From NCBI RefSeq assembly GCF_030247195.1, contig NC_080670.1, positions 213,330,546-213,394,545 of the forward strand: a stretch of 64,000 nt of DNA, written 5' to 3'. This DNA comes from Topomyia yanbarensis (lineage: Eukaryota > Arthropoda > Insecta > Diptera > Culicidae). The notes below the pieces were generated by a model, which saw only the letters and a program-made list of their open reading frames with translations, was not told where the DNA came from and ran no database searches. The position numbers and the translations under genes were made by a program. Positions within the stretch are counted from its first letter, which is position 1, and every line of letters starts with the position of its first letter. Below are positions 54,780 through 64,000 of the stretch, piece after piece.

Positions 54780-55716
54780 TTCAGTCTCCTAGCAGCTAGC
54801 ACTGTCTATCGTATTATTTGCTTCTTCTTGCCACAGCGCTCGTTCTTTTGTTGATGAGTTTTAAAAGGTTTCTTGGCTTTCGATGGCGGGTAACAAAAAT
54901 AACAATTTAACGACTACTTTCAACAAAACTACAGTCAGCCGGTTAATAATCGAATTGTAGTGCAAATAATACGACATTTAGAGAGTTCCACTTCACTAGA
55001 AACAACGCTGGCACGGCGAATTTCACGATATTTCACCCGGCAACTTTTACGAAATAATACGATGCATGCTTGAAAATATTGGTCCTTTGCTAGGTTGGTA
55101 TAGTTCTATTTCGTTGAAAGTCGCAGCAACGCGCGACGTGTATTAGCTAGTAATTTATATGCGAAATATGCCGAGAAATCATGCGGAGATTTTTCATGAT
55201 TCCGCATTTTTACACCGTGCTTTGTTTCTACAATACGTAGCTGTAGGCCTAATTGTTTGCCACAACGACAGTTCATGCCACTGGGTACAAAAATGCGAAC
55301 AGACGTTCATAAGTACAGTTCGGAAGAGCAGTTCCGGTCAGAGCCTCGAAATGAGGCTGATGGAAAATAAGTTGTTTTCTTTTATTGTCTTTCTTATTGC
55401 TTGCAAACCAGAATTTTCGCTGACTGAAGCAAAGCTAACTCCATACTTCGCAATTAAGCCCCCTGTCGGAGACTACACCATAAATCTCTACTTCCCGGGT
55501 GGGTACGTAGACGAGATACTTATTCGTACACGAGTGTCGTATTATCGCCCATCATCCATCCATTTTGCCACACATGAATTTTTGGCTTTTCATCAATAAC
55601 ATTTCAACAATATTCCCAAAACATCTATGTATGTGCAAAAGATGGCAATTCGTTTTATCAGAAATCAATAAAATTTTAACATGATTTCCGCCGAATACCA
55701 TGTAGAAATGGTTTGC
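54780..55716. other. interval with an unassigned 146-codon frame
   Basis: A plus-strand frame at 55159-55599 is open but shows no domain; a hydrophobic FSFIVFLIAC stretch near 55380 is its only feature. It is not called as a gene. Confidence 0.35.
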
Positions 55717-56601
55717 CCAAGTAACCATAAGCCATTGCACTATATTGGCTATACATTTGCACTAATGTTGCATTGAAACTCCATTACAGCATTAACAATG
55801 CAATAAAGCCGTATATTAGCATCAACAATGCATAGCTGTACAGCCGACATATAGCATTATCGCTTGTTCTATATGCGTATATAAAGCTGATATAACGCGT
55901 ACATGCTTCAAGGATCTTTAAAGCATGTAAGCTTTGCATATGCATTTAGTGCCATTATAGAGCAAATAGAAAGCGGATATAATGCTATTACGATGCTGCG
56001 TGTTTATTCGTTATGCAACTCTTCTTGAAGATTATATTCGGCATATTTCATTTCAATCGAACATATGCAATATAGTCCAGGCAGCAAACGCAGCGCACTT
56101 GCCGTGAAGGACGAGGTAAGGTATTTCAGTTCGCGACTTACTAAAGATAATTTTAGTAAAACATTCATATCATGTGAGAACGAAAACCCATTAAGGATAT
56201 TCATTACACAATGTATTAGAAGAGAGTCCATTGCGGTTTTAAACAGAACGTATTATTGGATTATTATTTTTTTTCTTTTTGCTTATCATACCGAAAGGAA
56301 ACGTGAGAAATGGTTTTAAAACCATGGCGGACAATGACAGCCACCTGAAGCTTTTTAATAGCATTAGTAGTGCCAATATAAGGCTTTCAAATTTGACATT
56401 TGTGCGCTTTTGCTATATAATAGCATTAGTACTGCAGAAACGAGCTGTCAATCTCTGCACAGTAATAGCACTATATTTCGCCTTTTCTGGCATAATACCA
56501 GCATTATATCAGTATTTAGGGCTTCACGGCTTTTAAGACAGCTTTATATGTGGATCTAAAGCAGATATTAGGCTACGTTATAATGCTTATTGGTTACTTG
56601 G
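55717..56601. mobile_element. 885-bp TIR element, AT-rich
   Basis: The left end CCAAGTAACCATAAGC and the reverse complement of the right end CCAAGTAACCAATAAGC are inverted terminal repeats; TATAGCATTA-type motifs recur along the interior. No transposase is present. No target duplication is evident. Confidence 0.65.
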
Positions 56602-56604
56602 TCG

Positions 56605-58225
56605 TAAATTTATTCAACCCTTAAAGGCGCAAACTGATTTTTTTTGAATGTGAAAATTGTCTCATAGCTTCAATAGGTAACTGTGACAATTTTGAGATGA
56701 AATTTTTAAAACAACATTGCGCATTTAAGAGTTTGAAAAAATCGGTATTCAAGTGCCACAGAAGCCAATATATCGTACCATATAGACGGGTGTACAGAAG
56801 ATCTTCATAAATAATTTATGAAGATTTCATTCGAATACAATTCCTTTATCCGAAAAATCCCGTTGAGTTCCTACATATTGCTTGTGGCACAAAAAACTGG
56901 ATTCTAACCGCACTGCGCACTTACTATTCTTCTATTAAATTCTTCTCATAGACTGGTTAGTTCGACTGGTCTGTCTATGAAGACACCTATCACTTGAAAT
57001 ACATGCGTTTCGACAGCTCGCTGCTTTCGGTTGCAGTTTGATCACTCGCACTTTGAAAATGCGGAGTCCAGGTTGGTGGGAAGTGCGCAATATTCAAATA
57101 AATAATACTAAGTGCATTCTACTTCACTTCGCTTATATCTCGGACATTACCCCGCCGTCTTTTTCGGAGGAATTTCCTCATAGTGTTATGTAGGTAAAGA
57201 CCCACTTCAAATTGTTCTGCAAACAAAATATTGGCTAAATTTTCCAAGACTGTATTCAGGAAAGCTACAAAAGGTACTGTAAATATTCATGTTAACTACT
57301 CAACATTGTGCTTTAGTAGAATTTGAAAAAAACCCTTCTAAAGCATTTCTTTATTTTCCACCGTAACGATTTCCCAAAATTTACATAGGCCCTTTTTAGT
57401 TTGCTTGCTAGATATAGGGCTTGATGACGCCAATGGAAGTCAAGTCATTTTTATCAACAAACAAGCGACTCCAGAGCTAGCAGGCCATGAAATTTGATTT
57501 TACGCAAGATGTTTTCACACTGTAAAAAACGATCGAAAACGAATGGTCAATTATGTATACATTATTTTCATTACGTAGAAATAGTAGAACGAAGAAAGTT
57601 AGTAGAAAGTGTCTAAGGTTGGATTGAAGACGATTTACTCGAGTGAACGAAGTTGCATTACAATATTTGTACACTAGAAAGTAATTTACAAACAATCAAA
57701 ATTTCAGTTTCGTATTGTTGGTTTGGAAAGGTGTAACGAGGAGGAAAAAATGGGAAAGTGAAAGGGAAACAAACAATTGTAAGCTACAAATTAAAAGACA
57801 ATATGTTAGTTTGTGAATCAAAATTAGATTGGAATCCAGCTTTGATCCACTGAACATAAGGCTGATTTCAAAGGGTTTGTTTCACTGTTAGTTCCGAGCA
57901 AATTGTTTCCGGGCGGAACTTAGCAAAATGGCTTCCAAATCACCCGGAGACAATGTTTGCCGTCAGCTGTTTGATCAGTAGCGGGTCGTCGAGCGAAGAT
58001 TCCCACATGGTGGAGTGCGGAAGGTGTATGCTGTGGGCACATTTTAACCAACGACACGACCTGAAACTTCATGAAATCTTTTGAAGAGAAAGTGTGCGAG
58101 TAATTTACCGCCAGTTACCAGTTCATTGAGTCGCCCCTCGATACGACCAAAAAATATTTTTTTCAGCAACACTTTTTGTTTATTTTATTTTCTGTTGCTG
58201 TATAGCAACCATTTTATGTTTACAG
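56605..58225. other. upstream or intronic region of SSRP1, no exon recognised
   Basis: No frame matching the N-terminal PH-like domain of SSRP1 was found here. The ATG-opened frame at 58081-58225 runs directly into the SSRP1 exon, but the FFSNTFCLFYFLLL stretch it encodes is intron-like and ends at a TTTACAG acceptor. Confidence 0.5.
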
Positions 58226-60904
58226 GTAGCGTTCTTTCGTTCGATGTGGAAGGAAAGACAAGCTTTGAAATCCCGCTGAATCATGTTTCCCAGTGTAATG
58301 CCGGAAAGAACGAAGTTACAGTCGAATTTCACTGGAACGATGAAGCTCCGGTGAATTTGATGGAAATGCGGTTCCACATTCCAACAGCGGAATCGGCTGA
58401 AATTGACCCTGTCGAAGCATTCCAGGAGCAGGTGATGAGACAGGATTCCGTAATTTCTGCGTCTGGTGACGCCGGTGACGCAATTGCTATATTCCGAGAG
58501 ATACATTGCCTGACACCGCGCGGTCGCTACGACATTAAAGTATTCCAGAGCTTTTTCCAGCTACACGGTAAGACGTATGATTTTAAGATTCCGGCGTCGT
58601 CGGTGCTGCGGTTGTTCCTGCTGCCGCATAAGGACAGTCGGCAAATGTTTTTCGTCATTTCGTTGGATCCGCCGACAAAGCAGGGTCAAACTCGTTACCA
58701 CTTTCTGGTGACGCTGTTCCAGATGGACGAGGAAACAAACATCGAATTACCCTTCACCGAGGAGGAATTGAAGGAAAAGTATGAGGATAAACTTACTAAA
58801 GAGCTCGCTGGACCGGTGTACGAAGTACTCGGAAAGATTATGAAAGTCATCATAAACCGAAAGCTGACCGGACTGGGAACTTTTATCGGGTGAGCTTTTC
58901 TTTATTTGAATCCCAATCCCTAACGGCTTAAGTCGGGCTAATTTAATTTAAATATATTTTGCCTCGTTTTCAGTCATTCCGGAACTCCTGCAATAGGATG
59001 TTCTTTCCAGGCAGCTGCAGGTTATCTCTACCCACTGGAACGAGGATTCATCTACGTCCACAAGCCACCGGTTCACATTCGTTTCGAGGAAATCGCATCG
59101 GTAAACTTTGCTCGTAGTGGTGGCTCCACTCGAAGTTTTGATTTTGAAATCGAGCTAAAAGCAGGCAACATCTACACGTTCAGCAGTATCGAGAAGGAAG
59201 AGTACGGGAAACTGTTCGATTTCATCTCGTCCAAGAAATTGCACGTGAAGAACACTGGAAAGGATGGCAAAAGCAACTACAAGGAGGACTTTGCCGATTC
59301 GGATAATGAGGCTGAACCGGATGCCTATCTGGCGAGGGTAAAGGCCGAAGCAAAGGAGCGAGATGATGACGATGACGATGATGATTCGGAAGAATCGACC
59401 GATGAGGACTTCAACCCGAACCAGGCAGAATCGGATGTGGCGGACGAGTTTGATTCAAATGTGGAATCTACCTCCGATGACGACTCGGATGATGCTGGTA
59501 GCGACCGGCTACGGCCTTTATGATGTGGTTGAACGCAAGTCGGGAGAAGATAAAGAAGGACAATCCGGGAATCTCCGTCGCCGAAATTGCCAAAAAGGGT
59601 GGTGAGATGTGGAAGGATTTGAAGGACAAGCATGAATGGGAACAGAAAGCAGCCAAGGCAAAGGAGGAGTATGCAGAAGCATTGAAAGCCTACAAGGAAG
59701 CAGGAGGCGATGGTGGCGGCGGAGCAAGCGAAGATGATGGTGGAAAAGCGACCAAGAAGCGCAAGAAGGAAGCAAGTTCCCCCAAGAAACCTGCTTCGGC
59801 TACGGCAATGAAGGGAAGCGGCTTCAAGAGTAAGGAGTACATCTCCGGCGATGATTCCAGTAGCAGCGGTGACGATGACAATAAGGACACTAATAAAGCG
59901 AAAAAATCCGGATCAGGGTCAGATCTGGACAAATCAGACACTAAAGATGATAAGAAGAAGGGTGGTAAGAAAGACGATAAGAAAAAGGAAGTGAAGAAGG
60001 TATGTTATCTACACCGAGATAAAATAACTATCGAAATTCATAAGAACTACTTATGACTTTGCGCCACAAGTTTCCCATATGGAAATCATAAGTTTTACTT
60101 ATGACTGAAAGGAAAAGTGGCCATTCAGTCCCTATCGAATTTCATAAGTGGTACTTATGAATTTTTTAAGACATTCTTAAGAGGTTTATACGATATACCC
60201 ACGTAAATCATTGAAATGCTTTATGAATTTTATATAGGAATTTCTTTGATGTTCATAGGTGTACTATATGCATTTGGATCGTAAAAAGAAATGAATACTA
60301 CTTATATTTGTTTTTTTTTTCTAAGAACAAAATATTGTTAGCTAAGCTTACATTGAGTTATTTTGCTGGGTGAGTTTGAAGAAACCTGATATTTCCAAAG
60401 AAGCTCACAATCGCCTAAGTACTAGTTATGCTTCTGTTATGTCAATATTTATTTTCTGCAAAATAAACAAAATTTTATGAAGCAAAAAGTATAAAAAATG
60501 CAGATAACCATAGTTACATTGATTCCACCAACTTGAAACAGAGTGCCAGAATAAGTCCGTTTCCAACAATAGTTTTTTGTTTTTCATTTTCACTATGCTG
60601 AAATGAAATTTTCACAATAACAATGTTAAGATAAACATAAAACCCGCAAACGAATTTCATTAGCCATACTTATGAAATACATAATCGTCTAATGGAATCA
60701 ATATTGTGCAGGTTCATAAGTCCTGACTTAAGAAATTCTTAAGCCTTTTTTCATCAGTGTAGTGTAACTGTGCTCGAAATGTTTTATGCGATTATTTTTA
60801 TTCAACAGAAATCTGAAAAATCCGACTCGGAACCTGAATCAGAAGCGTCGGCAAGTGAATCCGCCGAGGAAGAGGAGGAAGCGGATGAAGCAAACAGCGA
60901 CTAA
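58226..60904 (+). CDS. SSRP1: FACT complex subunit SSRP1, 5'-partial with internal deletion
   Basis: Exons 58226-58889, 58974-59999 and 60809-60904 (introns GTGAGC...CAG and GTATGT...CAG). Exon 1 here starts at GSVLSFDVEGK, roughly residue 155 of SSRP1; the N-terminal domain is not in the recognised sequence. The middle PH-like domain is intact (FREIHCLTPRGRYD, RLFLLPHKDSRQMFF, GPVYEVLGKIMKVI). An acidic stretch with a run of eight Asp follows. At about 59490-59503 the frame shifts: the acidic frame ends at 59521-59523, while the HMG box (FMMWLNASREKI, then KKGGEMWKDLKDK) continues in another frame from 59502. The Lys-rich linker expected ahead of the box is missing. The tail is Lys/Ser/Asp-rich and ends EANSD. 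SSRP1 with Spt16 handles H2A-H2B during transcription and replication. Confidence 0.9.
60008..60763. mobile_element. MITE-like insertion in SSRP1 intron
   Basis: The left end CTACACCGAGATAAAA and the reverse complement of the right end CTACACTGATGAAAAAA are related TIR-like ends. The left part carries three hairpins of the form CATAAG-N5-CTTATG (60036, 60088, 60146). It fills almost the whole 809-bp intron. Confidence 0.55.
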
Positions 60905-61044
60905 AGTAAACTATCGGGAGCGAAAAATGGATTCTCTTTGACCTAAATATTCTCACGTTTGCACAGTTGGATAATACATAAGTGCGTAATAGACACCAAG
61001 ACAATTCAATGTAAAAGCGCAGTTTTATTTACGTTTCCGCACTT

Positions 61045-62091
61045 TTAGTCGCACTTATTATGTGCGCAATGCGCTATAACAACTTTAAAGTTAAACTTAA
61101 ATGTTTCTGTAACGGAATTTTCGGCATGCTTTCCCTCGCGTAACTTTTCCAGTACGTCTACTAAAGATATGCTGGCTTCACTGATGGCATTAAGATGTTT
61201 CGCATCCGACATGTCAGTGACTTTATTCCAAACACTCTTAACATACTCTGGTGTAACATCATCATCGATTGATGTACGGAGAATTGATCCTTTTCCCCTA
61301 ACAAAATGGACCTATGTGGCCCAACCAGCTTCACTTTCAATTATTGCCCCCGTATTCTGACAGGATTGATGACACAGATAAGCAACGACCGGAGCAATCA
61401 GTTTAGGTTCTGAAAATCAAAGAAAAAATGAATTTACTTCGCCAGTTTTAAATCAATGAAACTCACTAAGCTCATTGAACAAAACCTCTGGAAGTATTCC
61501 CTCGGTCATCCTTGACGCAGCCGTTGGAACGATTACATTGCATTGAATGTTATTTTTAGCTCTCTCGATTGCGATTGTGTTGGCTAACCCGACCAATCCT
61601 AGTTTGGCGGCACTATAATTGGCTTGGCCGAAATTTCCATAGACACCGGAGTTGCTGGATGTCATAATTATTCGACCATAGTTCTGTTTTTTCATAGTTT
61701 CATTTCAACTACCTTTCAAGTGCACATCATGAATAAGATTCCAGTCCTCATCGGAAATGCGAGCAAGACTCTTGTCTCGCAAAATTCCAGCATTGTTAAT
61801 CAAAACATCAACACGGCCAAATGCTTCCATTGCAGTCTGAATAATTTTATCCCCATCCACTACGGAGTTGTAATCTGGAACCGCGGTTCCGCCAGCCGCT
61901 CGGATTTCCTGTACCACATTATCGGCTGCATTCGATTTGCCCTGACCGTGAAAATTGCCACCCAAATCATTCACCACAACCTTTGCACCGCGGGAACCGA
62001 ACAGCAAGGCATATTCGCGACCTAGACCGGCACCGGTAACGACCACCACTCGGCCATCGTAGCGCAGTTGATTCTCGTTAGCTGATACCAT
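61045..62091 (-). pseudogene. peroxisomal multifunctional enzyme type 2, dehydrogenase part, broken
   Basis: The coding parts are 62091-61467 and 61409-61045, with a normal 57-bp intron (61466-61410). It encodes a short-chain dehydrogenase of the MFE-2/HSD17B4 type: NAG in [10 protein letters not shown], catalytic Ser in IIMTSSNSG near 61665 and YxxxK in YSAAK near 61610. Three faults occur. The NAD loop reads TGAGLG where TGAGGGLG is expected. After HLKGS about 18 bases are replaced and a TGA is present near 61703. A TAG lies in GWAT*VHF at 61314. The hydratase and SCP2-like domains are absent; the frame ends AHNKCD. The intron shows it is a DNA duplication, not a processed copy. It is convergent with SSRP1, 140 bp apart. 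Confidence 0.82.
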
Positions 62092-62410
62092 TTTCTCTCC
62101 GCACCCAAGCTGATTGACCTCTGGAATGAGCAAATTCGGCGCCGGGAAGCTTATTTGTTCACCAATAATCATAAAATTAATTTTAAAGAATTGAAGATTC
62201 CAACCAGTTTATTTATAGTCACAATATTGTAACCATGGGTTACTGTTATTAGAAAAAAAATATAGCAACAGATTCGTCAGAGCTGCTAGTTTCATGAATA
62301 TTTTAAGCAAACATCAAATTTGACATTTCCAGTTACCTGAGTCACTGAGGGGTAGTCAGATTTGAGATACAGTTTCGGAATGCAAGTGTCTAGTCGTGTC
62401 GTTGTTTTAA

Positions 62411-62526
62411 CCCTCCGGAAGTCGCGCTTATGGCCCACTGAACGAGCAGCCGCTGGTGCCCTAAGATGATTTCGGTAGATTTTCAGAGCAGCGTGCACTC
62501 AGTGCACTAGCGCGACTGCCGGAAGG
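62411..62526. mobile_element. 116-bp TTAA-flanked MITE (piggyBac-like)
   Basis: CCCTCCGGAAGTCGCGCT at the left end and the reverse complement CCTTCCGGCAGTCGCGCT at the right end match at 16 of 18 positions. TTAA lies directly outside both ends (62407-62410 and 62527-62530). CCC-type ends with a TTAA target are the piggyBac signature. Confidence 0.75.
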
Positions 62527-62530
62527 TTAA

Positions 62531-64000
62531 GTGCACTCAGCAGTTGCGCGTGCCAAAGCCGAAGAAGATAACGAAGAAACCGAAAAGCGACGGAGGATCT
62601 GTTCCGGGTGCTACGGTATCGGATGTGATTCGGCAACAGCTTAAGGGAAGAAAGGATGATGAAGGAGAAAACGCTAGTCGAGCAGATGCAGCTACGGGCT
62701 ATGCGGCTCAAGATGGAGATGGCGTGGAATGAGAAGCAGTTAAAAGCAGAGAAGGAGATGCGCGAGAAGCGGCTTGCTAATGAAAGAGAAATGCAGGAGC
62801 AGGAACTGCTGTAGCGTCAGCTGGCAACCGAGCAAGAATTTCTGGAGAAGCAGGAACGCATTCTTGGGCAGGTGAACGACAGCAAGATGAGAATGCTAGT
62901 CGACAATAGTAGCCAAGGACCAGACGGTGCAGGATTGGCTGTGCGAGCAGAAATCAGCCAGCAATTCGATATCTGGGGATAAACGAGGAGGCGTATGGCG
63001 AAAGACAAGAATCCATTGACGAGTGCGAAGGTTGGTCTAGATCAGATCAAGACGCCTCTGACTAGATCGAAGTCGATACCGAATGTGTCAGAAGAGGAAC
63101 CGGATACCGAGGAGAGCAACAATAGCGACCATGAAGAAAGGGGAAGCAAAATCTCGGCTGTTCCGTTTGGCGGTAATTCACTGGCAGGTCGATCTCGAGA
63201 CGGGTCGTGGCATCCATTTCGAAGGGTGACAGAGGATGAGCTTGTAGCACGGCAAGCGATGTCGAAACAGCTGCCGACTTTAAAGGGTGAGCCGGAAGTA
63301 TGGCCACTATTTATCAGTAGTTTCGAGTACATTAGTGCGGCCTGCGGTTTCACCAACCTGGACAATGTGAAGAGATTGCTGGACTCTCTGAAAGGTGGTT
63401 CGAAGTCACCTTGTGCTTCCGTATTCAGTACCGGACGGAGAACGCAAACCGGAGAAGCTGTGCAGGCTCCGCGAGCTGACCGACTGGAGACCTTTATTCA
63501 CTTCGGAATCACCGTGAAGCATGAACAACCCGATGCTAGTGCAGGAGCTGGTCGAGAAATTACCACCCAATTGCAAGCTAGATTGGGTCAGGTTCAAGCG
63601 TGGGAAGGTCGAGACTCCGCTGAGAATGTTTATCGATTTTTATCTATGGCCGATGGATATCAGCATGTTCTTCAGCGCTTCCATGGCCTTGGTGATCACA
63701 GTTACTTCCCCGTTTTGTCCACGAAATTATTTGAGTAGCTCTTCCGTTTGATGCTCGCACAAAAAGCTGGGGCCATGCTTCCATTTGACGTTCTCGCTTC
63801 AGAAGAAGAAAGGAGATGTTCTTAATGCCGGATCGGCTGCATCCGGCGGACACGAAATCCAACTTTTTCGTTCCGAGGTGAAGCTTGCTGGTACTATGAA
63901 AGCATCGGTCGCAGTTGCTTGATGCAAATCAAGCTGTCAAAAAACCCTGTATTCAACAGGATTGCTACGATTGGTGGATTCACCACCAGGTGGCGGGGAT
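62531..64000 (+). pseudogene. BEL/Pao LTR retrotransposon gag, decayed, runs off the window
   Basis: A coiled, Glu/Arg/Lys-rich region (62650-62990, with an internal TAG and TAA) is followed by a 247-codon frame from 62995. That frame contains LPTLKGEPEVWPLF and FEYISAACGFTN (63270-63355), the conserved core of the BEL/Pao gag (DUF1759 type). After a deletion or shift near 63400, PRADRLETFIHFG is still readable, and a second frame gives LVQELVEKLPPNCKLDW (63535-63590). The rest is scrambled. Protease and pol, if present, lie beyond 64000. Confidence 0.82.

Noticed and set aside
55159..55599. 146-codon plus-strand gene
   Set aside because: No recognisable motif, repeat-rich surroundings, and the length is within what an AT-balanced stretch can give by chance.
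58081..58225. Possible signal peptide or transmembrane start of SSRP1 (ATG at 58081)
   Set aside because: The encoded FFSNTFCLFYFLLL is unlike any SSRP1 N-terminus, the sequence ends in a strong TTTACAG acceptor, and SSRP1 is nuclear; it is intron readthrough.
59325..59941. Ser/Leu-rich minus-strand frames opposite SSRP1
   Set aside because: They arise from the Asp/Glu/Lys-rich codons of SSRP1 read backwards.

Overview
The window looks like nuclear DNA of a mosquito, most likely a culicine (Aedes-like). Host genes are short-intron, spliced insect genes. They sit in a large excess of decayed transposable elements: a Mag-like Ty3/gypsy element, BEL/Pao, copia, several non-LTR families, an ITmD37E-type transposase and many TIR or foldback elements. 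No rRNA, tRNA or CRISPR array was recognised. Two 500-base N gaps (11535-12034 and 37035-37534) divide the window into three contigs. The species call is inference; no species-specific marker was seen.

Layout, contig 1 (1-11534): an almost complete Mag-like LTR retrotransposon (1-4850) whose pol reading frame is restored by two apparent introns. It is followed by one exon of a multicopy insect gene (5089-5565) with a LINE-like insertion flanked by 25-bp target duplications, a 1.3-kb TIR element with nested hairpins (7638-8939), and broken LINE pieces (RNase H then RT) running into the first gap.

Contig 2 (12035-37034): a split repeat at the gap edge, a broken D37E mariner-like transposase fused to a LINE, a cathepsin B pseudogene, two copies of a 0.4-kb direct-repeat-bounded unit, a three-unit tandem repeat, LINE and copia remnants, the last exons of a C-type lectin/mucin-like gene (30759-32722), the exosome subunit gene Rrp46 on the minus strand (34442-33725), a foldback element and a multicopy-type protein with PLDLS-like motifs.

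Contig 3 (37535-64000): an intact two-exon acyl-CoA-synthetase/luciferase-family gene (38358-40037), foldback elements, an ORF1-only LINE with a perfect 14-bp target duplication, a LINE with RT and RNase H, a single C-type-lectin exon on the minus strand (46511-46397), a 3.9-kb TTA-flanked TIR element carrying a Nup37-like fragment, more MITEs, the FACT subunit gene SSRP1 with a damaged HMG-box linker (58226-60904), a convergent broken MFE-2 dehydrogenase fragment (62091-61045), a TTAA-flanked MITE, and a decayed BEL/Pao gag that runs off the end.

The strongest observation is structural. The lectin exon on the minus strand of contig 3 and the lectin exons on the plus strand of contig 2 match each other in domain order and splice phase. 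The outer ends of contigs 2 and 3 also carry the two halves of one repeat copy. Turning contig 2 around would repair both at once, so the middle contig is probably inverted in the assembly. The strongest biological candidate is the LTR element at the start, which seems to join Gag-protease to polymerase by splicing rather than by frameshifting.
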